Of a stretch of DNA of 64,000 nt, positions 35,910 to 44,394 are shown piece by piece. Source of the DNA: Chitinophaga pinensis (GTDB lineage Bacteria; Bacteroidota; Bacteroidia; Chitinophagales; Chitinophagaceae); NCBI GenBank assembly GCA_902167325.1, contig LR632930.1:558001-622000 (forward strand), given 5' to 3'. The position numbers and the translations under genes were made by a program. The stretch's first letter is position 1; each line of letters begins with the position of its first letter. The notes below the pieces were generated by a model. It had not been told where the DNA came from, ran no database searches, and worked only from the letters and a program-made list of their open reading frames with translations.

Positions 35910-36575
35910 CTAGAAGAAAAAGAACTTCTTTTTGAGCCGTATTTTCATCCGTACGTCCTGTACCGGCCTGTCGCCCGGGCCTGTACGCTGTGCGGCAATA
36001 CTGTCGATCACATGATACCCTTTCACCACCTGGCCGAACACGGTATAGTTCTGGTCGAGGTGTGGCGATCCGCCCCAGGTTTTATAAACTTCCCGCTGGT
36101 CTACCGGTAGTTTCCTGCCACCGAGCCGGGTTTGCTCCAGGGTATCAAGCCCGCCTTCCGTCCATTTCTTACCCTGAACGATGTAGAACTGGCTGCCGGA
36201 TGATTCTTTGGCCGGGTTATTATCCCGTGCCGCGCCCAGTGCCCCTCTGCGGTGGTAGAGGTCCAGCTGGAACTCTGCCGGTATGCGGTGTTTGGGCCCG
36301 CCATTTCCGAGTGCTACACCGGGTTGGGCGTTTTTACTGTCGGGGTCACCTCCCTGGATCATGAAGTTCTTGATCACCCGGTGAAACAGTACACTGTCGT
36401 AATAATGTGCCTTCACCAGTTTGATGAAGTTGTCGCGGTGCTTCGGCGTCTGGTCATACAACCTGATCACCATCATGCCGTAAGGCGTGTACATCTTTAC
36501 TTTCCGGTTGCGTTGCGCCTGTGCGGCTATGCCGGTCAGGATCAACAGCAGTAAGAGGGGTAGCTTTTTATTCAT
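35910..36575 (-). CDS. Periplasmic cyclophilin-type peptidyl-prolyl isomerase
   Basis: 221 residues with a signal peptide (LPLLLLLILTGIAAQAQ). The cyclophilin core is clear: VLFHRVIKNFMIQGGDPD, SSGSQFYIVQGKKW and YTVFGQVVKGYHVIDSI. An insertion between the active site and last strands and a charged, unusual C-terminal end (KKKFFFF) are notable. Acts on periplasmic protein folding by inference. Confidence 0.92.
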   Translation of the reverse strand: MNKKLPLLLLLILTGIAAQAQRNRKVKMYTPYGMMVIRLYDQTPKHRDNFIKLVKAHYYDSVLFHRVIKNFMIQGGDPDSKNAQPGVALGNGGPKHRIPAEFQLDLYHRRGALGAARDNNPAKESSGSQFYIVQGKKWTEGGLDTLEQTRLGGRKLPVDQREVYKTWGGSPHLDQNYTVFGQVVKGYHVIDSIAAQRTGPGDRPVQDVRMKIRLKKKFFFF

Positions 36576-36655
36576 GGGCTTTTTGGTGTAATCGGCTTCT
36601 GTTCAGGGCTGTGCCGCCGTTGCGTCGCACCCTTCGGCATTGTTGCAGCACCGGG

Positions 36656-37006
36656 CTATTCCAGTTCTCCTTCTTCAAAATAATCGATCACATGCTCTTT
36701 CAGGAATCTTTCCTGCTCTTCGAGGCCCATTTTGGGAACGGGCTGCAATTCTTTGAAGTGGGGCCATCCGTCCTTATCACGGCCTTCCGGCTCAAAATAG
36801 CCGCTGCGGGTCAGCAATACGCACACCGCGATGTGCATCAGGTCCTGTTTCTGCTCCTTTGTGAATTTCTTCTTCAGGCTGTTCAGCTCCTGCACCCCAA
36901 TCATCAGTAACAAAGCTTCCATGTTGGGGGTTTTCCCGAACCGGGTAGTGAGCATGTCTTCCACTTTCTTCCAGCGTATATCGAAATCGTCGTTGTTCAT
37001 TTTCAA
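36656..37006 (-). CDS. Conserved hypothetical protein
   Basis: 116 residues (an ATG two codons later is possible). Soluble, mainly helical, charged: DDFDIRWKKVEDMLTTRFGK at the start, FTKEQKQDLMHIAVCVLLTRSGYF in the centre, and an acidic end. I do not recognise a family. It is 80 nt upstream of the cyclophilin gene on the same strand, possibly one transcript. Confidence 0.7.
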   Translation of the reverse strand: MKMNNDDFDIRWKKVEDMLTTRFGKTPNMEALLLMIGVQELNSLKKKFTKEQKQDLMHIAVCVLLTRSGYFEPEGRDKDGWPHFKELQPVPKMGLEEQERFLKEHVIDYFEEGELE

Positions 37007-37259
37007 TGGCTTTTAATCCGCCTTCCCTGTCTGGCATTCCTATTGCAGGGCTAACGGACGACAAATGTACGGTTTACGCAAAAAATTGATGTAAATATCA
37101 CTGCGTATTCTTAAATTGGAATTTTTTGTAAATCATATCTGCTTTAACAGGAAATCTTCCCGCGAGCGCGATTTAACAGGTTTTTAACTGCGCAATCCCG
37201 CCATGGTAGTAGGTTTAAATGGCAGAATCCTTATTTTAGCAACCTTGAAATAACAATTC

Positions 37260-38261
37260 ATGGAAAATACCTCGAACGACATTCGTCAGATCAACGAAAA
37301 GATTCACCAGGCCAGCTCCTTTGTGGACCTCCTTAATATGGAGATCAACAAAGTGATCGTAGGCCAGAAGTACATGGTGGAGCGCCTTATGATCGGGCTG
37401 CTGGCCCAGGGCCACGTGCTGCTCGAAGGCGTGCCCGGCCTTGCTAAAACGCTTTCCATCAAATCCCTGTCGTCTGCCATTGACGCACGGTTTTCCCGCA
37501 TCCAGTTCACACCGGATCTGCTGCCGGCAGACGTGGTGGGTACCATGATCTATAACCAGCAACGGAACGAGTTCATGGTCCGCAAAGGCCCCATCTTCGC
37601 CAACTTCATTTTGGCAGATGAGATCAACCGTGCCCCCGCCAAAGTGCAGAGCGCCCTGCTCGAAGCCATGCAGGAAAAACAGGTAACCATCGGCGATACC
37701 ACCTTTAAACTCGAAGAACCGTTCCTCGTGCTTGCCACGCAGAACCCCATCGAGCAGGAAGGTACTTATACCCTCCCCGAAGCGCAGGTAGACCGTTTCA
37801 TGCTTAAAGTCGTGATCGGGTACCCCACCAAGGAAGAGGAACGCCACATCATCCGGCAGAACCTGGCCCCTGAAGGCCAGGCCAAGATCAGCCCTGTGGT
37901 TAGCACCGAGGAAATCCTCTCTGCCCGCAAGCTGGTTCGCCAGGTGTATATGGACGAAAAGATCGAACAATACATCCTCGACGTGGTGTTCGCCACCCGC
38001 AACCCCGAAGATTATAAGCTCGCTAAACTGAAACCGCTCATCGCCTACGGCGGATCGCCCCGCGCTTCCATCAACCTGGCCCTGGCTTCCAAAGCCTATG
38101 CCTTCATGAAGCGCCGCGGATATGTGATCCCTGAAGACGTACGGAGCGTTTGCTTCGATGTGATGCGCCACCGTGTAGGCCTTACCTACGAAGCCGAAGC
38201 CGAAAACGTGACCAGTGAAAACATCCTCAGCGAGATCCTGAACGCAGTGGAAGTGCCCTGA
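37260..38261 (+). CDS. moxR: MoxR-family AAA+ ATPase
   Basis: 333 residues. Walker A is GVPGLAKT, Walker B ILADEINRA, sensor 1 ATQNP and the arginine region VDRFML. MoxR ATPases act as chaperones that insert cofactors or mature complexes together with VWA proteins. The gene heads a cluster, moxR-DUF58-BatD-like-batA (gaps 20, 27 and 8 nt), clearly an operon. In Bacteroidota this Bat operon has been linked to aerotolerance and stress. Confidence 0.96.
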   Translation: MENTSNDIRQINEKIHQASSFVDLLNMEINKVIVGQKYMVERLMIGLLAQGHVLLEGVPGLAKTLSIKSLSSAIDARFSRIQFTPDLLPADVVGTMIYNQQRNEFMVRKGPIFANFILADEINRAPAKVQSALLEAMQEKQVTIGDTTFKLEEPFLVLATQNPIEQEGTYTLPEAQVDRFMLKVVIGYPTKEEERHIIRQNLAPEGQAKISPVVSTEEILSARKLVRQVYMDEKIEQYILDVVFATRNPEDYKLAKLKPLIAYGGSPRASINLALASKAYAFMKRRGYVIPEDVRSVCFDVMRHRVGLTYEAEAENVTSENILSEILNAVEVP

Positions 38262-38281
38262 TCCCTTAAACCCGTCATCTG

Positions 38282-39148
38282 ATGGATACAGCAGAAATAT
38301 TAAAGAAGGTCCGCCAGCTGGAAATAAAAACCAAAGGGCTTACCAACCACATCTTCGCCGGTGAATACCACAGCGCCTTCAAAGGCCGCGGTATGTCGTT
38401 CAGCGAAGTACGCGATTACCATTTTGGCGACGACGTAAGGGCCATCGACTGGAACGTGACCGCACGTTTCAACAGTCCATACATCAAAATATTCGAAGAA
38501 GAGCGTGAGCTTACCGTGATGCTGCTGGTAGATGTAAGCGAGAGCGAAACATTTGGCACCACCCGGCAAACCAAACGCAGCCTCGTGACCGAACTGTGCG
38601 CCGTACTCGCCTTTTCGGCCATCAAGAACAATGATAAAGTAGGCGTCATCTTTTTCAGCGACGGCATGGAGAAATACATCCCGCCGAAGAAAGGGAAGTC
38701 ACACATCCTCTTCATCATCCGCGAACTGCTTTCCTTTGAGCCGAAGAAAAAAGGAACCAACATCGCCGAAACGCTCCGGTTCTTCAACAACGCCACCAAG
38801 AAGAAAAGCATCGTGTTCCTGCTGAGCGACTTCTTCTCCGGCAATTACCAGGACGCACTGAACATCGCCGGCAAAAGGCACGATGTGGTAGGGGTTCAGG
38901 TTTACGACCGCCGCGATAAGGAACTCCCCGACGCAGGACTCATCCGCATGACGGATGCCGAAACAGGTACCTCGCAGTGGGTAGACTCCAGCGACAAAAA
39001 AGTGCGCGCTTACTACGACCGTCAGTTTCAGCAACACGCCCAATATTGCCGCAACGCATTCATGAAGAGCGGGGCCGAACTGATCAGTATCCGTACCGAT
39101 GAAGATTACGTAAAAGCATTGCAAACCTTTTTCCTGAACAGGGTATAA
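38282..39148 (+). CDS. DUF58 domain protein
   Basis: 288 residues. The conserved DUF58 start GEYHSAFKGRGMSFSEVRDYHFGDDVRAIDWNVTAR is present, followed by a VWA-like fold with LLVDVSESETFG. It is the usual companion of MoxR and sits 20 nt after it. DUF58 proteins are thought to be substrate or partner proteins of MoxR. No membrane segment. Confidence 0.95.
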   Translation: MDTAEILKKVRQLEIKTKGLTNHIFAGEYHSAFKGRGMSFSEVRDYHFGDDVRAIDWNVTARFNSPYIKIFEEERELTVMLLVDVSESETFGTTRQTKRSLVTELCAVLAFSAIKNNDKVGVIFFSDGMEKYIPPKKGKSHILFIIRELLSFEPKKKGTNIAETLRFFNNATKKKSIVFLLSDFFSGNYQDALNIAGKRHDVVGVQVYDRRDKELPDAGLIRMTDAETGTSQWVDSSDKKVRAYYDRQFQQHAQYCRNAFMKSGAELISIRTDEDYVKALQTFFLNRV

Positions 39149-39175
39149 TCGATAAACGAGCACGATCAAGACCGG

Positions 39176-40180
39176 ATGAAATTCATCAAGAACATATTCG
39201 CGACCGTATTGCTTTGCTGCCTTTGCGCCGGCGCTTTCGCGCAGGAACAGGAGCAGGAGCAATACCAGGATTATTTTAAGGTAACGGCTAAGGCCGATAC
39301 CACACGCATCCGCATCGGGGAACCCATAAAGGTGAACCTCACTGCCAAAGTAATGCTGTACGCCCTCAAAGGTGCCAACATCAAGGTGGTTTTCCCTAAC
39401 ATCCCCGACTCTTCCAATCACATCGAGATTGTGGAACGCAGCCAGCTCGATACCACCGGCTCCGACGAAAACCAGAAAATCTGGCGGCAGGCAGTCACCT
39501 TCACCAGCTTCGACTCCGGCCGCTGGGAACTGCCGCCCATGAAATTCGAAGTGTATTCGGTAACCGACGGGTCGTACGACTCTGTATTCACCGAACCCAT
39601 CTTCATTGACGTTACTACCGTATCCGTAGATACCACCAAGGCCTTCAAGCCCATCAAACCGCTGCGCGTGGTAAAGTTCAACTGGCTCGATTACTGGTTC
39701 TACTTCCTTGGCGGCTTCCTGTTGGTAACACTGATAGTGCTGTACTTCACCATCTGGCGCAACCGGAAGAAAGCACCGAAGCCCATTGTTGTGGTACCTT
39801 CCAAACCACCGTTTGAGCTGGCGCTTGAAGCCCTCGCAAAGCTGGATAAAGAAAAGCCCTGGCAAACCGATGTCAAAGGATATTATACCGAACTGACCGG
39901 TGTGCTGCGCACCTATTTTGAGCAGCAGTTTAACATCCCCGCACTGGAACAGACAACGGCCGAACTGATGGACGACATCAAGCCGGTAACCATCCTGAAC
40001 CAACAGCGCAATGAAATTTACAGCATCCTCAGTCTTGCCGACCTTGCCAAGTTCGCCAGGCTCCAGCCCACACCGCAGGAGCATGAGGATACGCTGCGCA
40101 AAGCCGTGGCCGTGGTAGAATGGACCCGCGCCTCCGCCATGCCTAAAACCGAACTGCCGGTCAACGGCACAAACCCGTAA
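39176..40180 (+). CDS. BatD-like membrane-anchored protein
   Basis: 334 residues: signal peptide (MKFIKNIFATVLLCCLCAGAFA), a beta-rich extracytoplasmic domain with VTAKADTTRIRIGEPIKVNL, one membrane helix (about residues 172-195, YWFYFLGGFLLVTLIVLYF), and a cytoplasmic helical domain with DVKGYYTELTGVLRTYFEQQF. Arrangement and position match the BatD/DUF4381-type gene of Bacteroidota Bat operons. Precise role unknown. Confidence 0.85.
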   Translation: MKFIKNIFATVLLCCLCAGAFAQEQEQEQYQDYFKVTAKADTTRIRIGEPIKVNLTAKVMLYALKGANIKVVFPNIPDSSNHIEIVERSQLDTTGSDENQKIWRQAVTFTSFDSGRWELPPMKFEVYSVTDGSYDSVFTEPIFIDVTTVSVDTTKAFKPIKPLRVVKFNWLDYWFYFLGGFLLVTLIVLYFTIWRNRKKAPKPIVVVPSKPPFELALEALAKLDKEKPWQTDVKGYYTELTGVLRTYFEQQFNIPALEQTTAELMDDIKPVTILNQQRNEIYSILSLADLAKFARLQPTPQEHEDTLRKAVAVVEWTRASAMPKTELPVNGTNP

Positions 40181-40188
40181 AAAGAAAC

Positions 40189-41199
40189 ATGAATCCGGAA
40201 CTCTGGAAAGATATAGCATTCGCATACCCGGCCTTCTTCTGGCTGCTGTTACTCATCCCCGTCTTTATTTGGTGGAGCGTGAGTGCCGGCCGTAAGTTTC
40301 AAGGCTCTGTTAAAGTATCGTCTCTGCAAGGCCTGAAAGATATTCCCGTATCCTGGAAAATCCGTTTCAGGCCCATATTACCCGTATTACGCATCCTCGC
40401 ATTCACGGCACTGGTAATAGCATTAGCACGCCCTCAAACCTCCAACACTTCCGAAAACATCGACAGCGAAGGCATCGACATCGTGCTGGGCATCGATATT
40501 TCAGGCTCCATGCTCGCGGAAGATCTGAAGCCCAACCGTATGGAAGCCGCCAAGAAAACGGCTATGGACTTTGTAGACAGCCGTATCAGCGACCGCATCG
40601 GACTCGTCATCTTTTCCGGTGAAAGCTTCACACAATGCCCCATCACCAGCGATCATGGCGTGCTCAAGCAGCAGCTCATGGCTATCCGCAGCGGTATGCT
40701 GCAGGATGGTACCGCCATCGGGATGGGACTCGCCACGTCGGTAGACCGGTTGCGGGAAAGTAAAGCCAAAAGTAAAATTGTTATCCTGCTGACAGATGGG
40801 GTGAACAACACCGGTCTTGTTGATCCGCTTACCGCGCTGGAGATCGCCAAAGCTTATAAAGTGAAGGTATATACCATCGGCGTAGGCACCATCGGTAAAG
40901 CACCTTCACCCGCCACCATGCCCGATGGCAGTGTTCAGATGCAGATGGTGGATGTGCAGATCGATGAGCCGCTCATGAAAAAGATCGCCGGCGAAACCGG
41001 CGGGCGCTATTTCAGGGCTACCAATAATACTTCCCTGCAGGATATCTATCATGAGATCGATAAACTGGAGCGGACCAAAGTGGAAATCACCTCTTATAAA
41101 CGCTTCAAGGAACACTTCTTCCCCCTGGCCATGATCGCCCTCGCCTGCATCCTGCTGGAGGCAGTATTACGGTATACACTTTTCAAGCGGCTGCCCTAG
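40189..41199 (+). CDS. batA: VWA domain membrane protein BatA
   Basis: 336 residues. A membrane segment near residues 14-30 and another at 60-75 precede a von Willebrand A domain with MIDAS GIDISGSM (DxSxS) and a C-terminal helix (FFPLAMIALACILLEAVLR). VWA proteins of this type bind divalent metal and a partner through MIDAS. It follows the BatD-like gene by 8 nt. The operon lacks the batB/batC genes usually found next; rsgA follows. Confidence 0.93.
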   Translation: MNPELWKDIAFAYPAFFWLLLLIPVFIWWSVSAGRKFQGSVKVSSLQGLKDIPVSWKIRFRPILPVLRILAFTALVIALARPQTSNTSENIDSEGIDIVLGIDISGSMLAEDLKPNRMEAAKKTAMDFVDSRISDRIGLVIFSGESFTQCPITSDHGVLKQQLMAIRSGMLQDGTAIGMGLATSVDRLRESKAKSKIVILLTDGVNNTGLVDPLTALEIAKAYKVKVYTIGVGTIGKAPSPATMPDGSVQMQMVDVQIDEPLMKKIAGETGGRYFRATNNTSLQDIYHEIDKLERTKVEITSYKRFKEHFFPLAMIALACILLEAVLRYTLFKRLP

Positions 41200-41224
41200 T
41201 CGGGATTTGCTTTATCTTTACACC

Positions 41225-42157
41225 GTGCAAGCAACGATCTATAAATCTACCGGCAGTTGGTACGCCGCCAAAACTGATGCCGGCGACTTTTACCAGGCGC
41301 GGATAAAAGGGATATTCAAAATTGATGAGGATATCACTTCCACCAACCCCATCTCCGTTGGCGACCGGGTTACGCTCCAGATGGAGCCGGGTGAAGAAGG
41401 TACCGCCATCATCACCGGTATCGAAAACCGCCGCAATTATATCGTGCGCAGCTCTCCCCAGGGCAAGCACAAAAAGCACATCGTAGCTGCCAACCTCGAT
41501 CAGGCAGTACTCGTGGCCACCGTCCGCGAGCCACGTACTTCACAGGGCTTTATCGACCGCTTCCTCATAACTGCTGCGGCTTACCATATCCCCGTTATCC
41601 TCGTTTTCAACAAAATGGATGTGTACCGCGCCAAGGAAATGGAACAGTTCGAACATTGGCAGGCCGTGTATGAAGAAATCGGATACACCGTGTTACTGAC
41701 GGGTGCTGCGGCAGGAAATGGGATAGCTGAACTGGGAGAATTACTGAAAGATAAAACGTCACTCATATCCGGGCATTCCGGCGTAGGTAAAAGCACTATT
41801 ATCAACGGGCTTATGCCCGGGCTGCAGCTTAAAACCAAACAGGTGAGCGGCTGGAGCGGTAAAGGCCTGCATACCACCACATTTGCAGAAATGTTCGACC
41901 TTCCTAATGGTGGGCGCCTCATTGATACGCCCGGCGTAAGGGAATTCGGGATCGTAGATATACCGAAAACTGAACTCTCGCATTACTTCCTCGAGATGCA
42001 ATCTTACATCCCTAAATGCCAGTTCAATAACTGCATCCACCTCGACGAGCCGGGCTGCGCCGTTAAAGCCGCCGTTGAAGCAGGAGATATCGATCTGGAC
42101 AGGTACGTGAGCTATGCCACCATCCTGGCCACGATCAATGAAAAAGAATACGATTAA
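41225..42157 (+). CDS. rsgA: Ribosome small-subunit-dependent GTPase A
   Basis: 310 residues from GTG 41225 (QATIYKSTGSWY); the TTG at 41207 is possible, but a TATCTTTA box ends only 4 nt before the GTG. RsgA is a circularly permuted GTPase that matures the 30S subunit. Order of G motifs is permuted as expected: NKMD (G4), GHSGVGKST (G1), DTPG (G3). An OB-fold lies first and a zinc motif CQFNNCIHLDEPGC last. The stop overlaps the next small gene by 4 nt on opposite strands. Confidence 0.95.
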   Translation: MQATIYKSTGSWYAAKTDAGDFYQARIKGIFKIDEDITSTNPISVGDRVTLQMEPGEEGTAIITGIENRRNYIVRSSPQGKHKKHIVAANLDQAVLVATVREPRTSQGFIDRFLITAAAYHIPVILVFNKMDVYRAKEMEQFEHWQAVYEEIGYTVLLTGAAAGNGIAELGELLKDKTSLISGHSGVGKSTIINGLMPGLQLKTKQVSGWSGKGLHTTTFAEMFDLPNGGRLIDTPGVREFGIVDIPKTELSHYFLEMQSYIPKCQFNNCIHLDEPGCAVKAAVEAGDIDLDRYVSYATILATINEKEYD

Positions 42158-42315
42158 TTTCTTCTGAAAAGCCCTTTCTTTTTAGGCGCGCTCATCTCAT
42201 CCATCACTTTCTCCGCACCCAGGTTGCGCTTAGGCGTGGGGCATCCCGTTTTCTGGGATCTGCAGGCAGTTGCCAGCATCGATGTCACAAACAAGCATAC
42301 GACAAGGTTCCGCAT
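42154..42315 (-). CDS. Very small lipoprotein 1 (53 residues)
   Basis: 53 residues from ATG 42315. Signal peptide MRNLVVCLFVTSMLATAC with lipobox LATAC. The mature ~35 residues read RSQKTGCPTPKRN, then an acidic/basic tail ending KKKGLFRRN. It shares the pattern C-x-SQK-x-GCP with the next gene, so the two are probably related. Too short to appear in most annotations. The stop overlaps the rsgA stop by 3 bases. Confidence 0.7.
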   Translation of the reverse strand: MRNLVVCLFVTSMLATACRSQKTGCPTPKRNLGAEKVMDEMSAPKKKGLFRRN

Positions 42316-42325
42316 GGCAGGGGTT

Positions 42326-42475
42326 TTAGAATAGTTTCATTTGCTTACCGGCCTTGCTGTTCTGTTTGGCGTTGCCGGAATTGTAAAAAGTGCTGCCGGG
42401 GCAACCTTGCTTCTGAGAGGCGCAGCCCGCAAGCAGGAAGGCCGCCCACAGGCCAATGAGCCATTTGTATTTCAT
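42326..42475 (-). CDS. Very small lipoprotein 2 (49 residues)
   Basis: 49 residues from ATG 42475 (MKYKWLIGLWAAFLLAGC). Lipobox LAGC; the mature part starts ASQKQGCPGST and ends KQMKLF. It is a paralogue of the small lipoprotein 10 nt downstream (both carry SQK-x-GCP after the acylated Cys). The product would be an outer-membrane-anchored peptide with one free Cys. Function unknown. Confidence 0.7.
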   Translation of the reverse strand: MKYKWLIGLWAAFLLAGCASQKQGCPGSTFYNSGNAKQNSKAGKQMKLF

Positions 42476-42521
42476 AGGTCGGGGATTAGACCTGCAATAT
42501 AATGATAATTCATAACATGAC

Positions 42522-43043
42522 TTATACCTGGTCACGGAACCAGTCGGCATACATGATGTAGTTATTGGCAATACGGTCTATTTCTCCGTGGATGAGTTCC
42601 TGGCTGATGGTTTTCACCTTTTTAGCGGGTACTCCGGCGTAAATGCATCCCGCTTCCACCTGCGTGCCTTCCAGCACCACGGCACCCGCGGCAATGATGG
42701 TATTGGAGCCGATATGGGCATTGTCCATTACGATAGCCCCCATTCCGATCAGCACATTATCTTCCACCGTACAACCGTGTACAATAGCATTGTGGCCTAC
42801 AGAAACATTGTTGCCGATGGTGGTTTTCGTTTTCTCATAAGTAGCGTGGATCACGGCGCCATCCTGGATATTCACTTTATCGCCCATCCGGATGCTGTTC
42901 ACATCTCCGCGTACCACGGCATTGAACCATACACTGCAATCTTTTCCCATTACTACATCGCCCACGATGGTGGCGTTTGGCGCAATAAAGCAATTGTCGC
43001 CCATTTGCGGGTGTATACCCTTCACTGGTAATATTACTGGCAT
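42522..43043 (-). CDS. Gamma-carbonic anhydrase family protein
   Basis: 173 residues from ATG 43043 (MPVILPVKGIHPQMGDN). The left-handed beta-helix hexapeptides are obvious: FIAPNATIVGDVVMGKDCSVWFNAVVRGDV, with zinc-ligand histidines in AVIHATY and SVGHNAIVHGC. Proteins like this (YrdA/PaaY type) bind zinc; carbonic anhydrase activity is not always present. An exact TATATTTG box with a TTG 20 nt further upstream (43048-43078) ends only 4 nt before the start. Confidence 0.93.
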   Translation of the reverse strand: MPVILPVKGIHPQMGDNCFIAPNATIVGDVVMGKDCSVWFNAVVRGDVNSIRMGDKVNIQDGAVIHATYEKTKTTIGNNVSVGHNAIVHGCTVEDNVLIGMGAIVMDNAHIGSNTIIAAGAVVLEGTQVEAGCIYAGVPAKKVKTISQELIHGEIDRIANNYIMYADWFRDQV

Positions 43044-43047
43044 GATA

Positions 43048-43078
43048 CAAATATAGAACTTCACTAACTTCGCCCCAA
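43048..43078 (-). promoter_or_regulatory. Promoter of the gamma-carbonic anhydrase gene
   Basis: Minus strand TTG (43076-43078), 20-nt spacer, TATATTTG (43048-43055): the best match to the Bacteroidota consensus in the window. The TTG overlaps the start codon of the divergent aminotransferase. Confidence 0.7.
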
Positions 43079-44259
43079 TGAATAACAGGCAGCTTTTTTT
43101 ACAGCACGTGGCGCAAACTTCCGACGCCCCCCTGGCACTCGAAATGGTGAAAGCGCAGGGAATGTATATGTGGGACGTTTCCGGCAAACAATACCTCGAT
43201 ATGATTGCCGGTATCAGCGTCTGCAACGTAGGCCATTGCCATCCTGATGTGGTAAAAGCCATCCGCGAACAGGCGGAAACCTATATGCACCTCATTGTGT
43301 ATGGGGAATTTGTGCAGTCGCCCCAGGTACAGTATGCACAATACCTCACCCAACATCTCCCTGAAACGCTCAATTCAGTATACTTCACGAATTCAGGCAG
43401 CGAAGCCACCGAAGGCGCCATGAAGCTGGCAAAGCGCCATACCGGCCGCACGGAAATCATCGCATTCCAAAACAGCTACCACGGCTCCACGCAAGGCTCC
43501 CTGAGCATTATCGGGGATGAATACTGGCGTAACGCCTACCGCCCCCTCCTGCCCGATGTGCAGCATTTACAGCATAACGATATGAATATGCTGGAAAATA
43601 TCACCACGCGCACCGCCTGTGTGATTGCAGAAACGGTTCAGGCCGAAGCCGGGGTGCTTCCCCCTTCTGTTGAATGGATGAAAGCCCTCCGCGCCAGGTG
43701 TACCGAAACAGGCACACTCCTCATCCTCGACGAGATCCAATGCGGACTTGGCCGTAACGGTACCCTATGGGCCTTTGAACAATACGGCATCGTACCCGAT
43801 GTACTCCTGCTGGGCAAAGCCCTCGGTGGCGGAATGCCCCTTGGCGCATTCATTACCGACCGCGATGTAATGTGGAGCCTCACCCATTCGCCCGTACTTG
43901 GCCATATCACCACCTTTGGCGGCCACCCGGTTGCCTGCGCAGCAGGACTGGCTGGTATGAAAGCCCTCCTCACGGAGCGTATGATCGACAGCGTTTTTGA
44001 GAAGGAAAAACTATTCCTCAGCCTGCTGAAACATCCGAAAATAAAGGCGGTAAGATCACGCGGACTCATGCTGGCCGTGGAAGTGGAAGACTTCCCCTCC
44101 GCTAAAAAAGTAATTGATTATTGCATTGCCAATGGCATGATTACAGACTGGTTCCTGTTTGCCTCCAATGCCATTCGATTTGTACCGCCGCTGATCATTT
44201 CTGACGCAGAGATCCGCAAGGCCTGCGAGATCCTCTTCGCCGGATTAGATACGTTGTAG
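43078..44259 (+). CDS. Class III PLP-dependent aminotransferase (acetylornithine aminotransferase-like)
   Basis: 393 residues. PLP site: LLLGKALGGGMP with the Schiff-base lysine; other class III motifs are NSGSEATEGAMKLAKRHTG, EIIAFQNSYHGST, and LILDEIQCGLGRNG. The family includes acetylornithine, ornithine and 4-aminobutyrate aminotransferases, so the substrate is open. There is no arginine biosynthesis cluster around it. It is divergent from the carbonic anhydrase gene; a strong terminator follows. Confidence 0.9.
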   Translation: MNNRQLFLQHVAQTSDAPLALEMVKAQGMYMWDVSGKQYLDMIAGISVCNVGHCHPDVVKAIREQAETYMHLIVYGEFVQSPQVQYAQYLTQHLPETLNSVYFTNSGSEATEGAMKLAKRHTGRTEIIAFQNSYHGSTQGSLSIIGDEYWRNAYRPLLPDVQHLQHNDMNMLENITTRTACVIAETVQAEAGVLPPSVEWMKALRARCTETGTLLILDEIQCGLGRNGTLWAFEQYGIVPDVLLLGKALGGGMPLGAFITDRDVMWSLTHSPVLGHITTFGGHPVACAAGLAGMKALLTERMIDSVFEKEKLFLSLLKHPKIKAVRSRGLMLAVEVEDFPSAKKVIDYCIANGMITDWFLFASNAIRFVPPLIISDAEIRKACEILFAGLDTL

Positions 44260-44280
44260 CACTACAGATAACAGATATAG

Positions 44281-44316
44281 AAAAGCCGTCAGGAGCATAG
44301 TCCCTGACGGCTTTTG
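44281..44316 (+). terminator. Terminator of the aminotransferase gene
   Basis: Perfect 13-bp stem (44281-44293 with 44303-44315), 9-nt loop, then a short T run. Confidence 0.88.
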
Positions 44317-44324
44317 TTATTGCA

Positions 44325-44356
44325 TAAAAAAAGTCCTCCCGGAAAGCCGGGAGGAC
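44325..44356 (-). terminator. Terminator of the OmpA-like gene
   Basis: Perfect 10-bp stem GTCCTCCCGG/CCGGGAGGAC with a 4-nt loop; on the minus strand it runs into TTTTTTTT. Confidence 0.88.
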
Positions 44357-44394
44357 CGTTTCAAACTGCTTATGAGAAAATTCAACTAAAAAGC

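Noticed and set aside
38699-40225. 508-residue minus-strand frame
   Set aside because: Antisense to the DUF58, BatD-like and batA genes.
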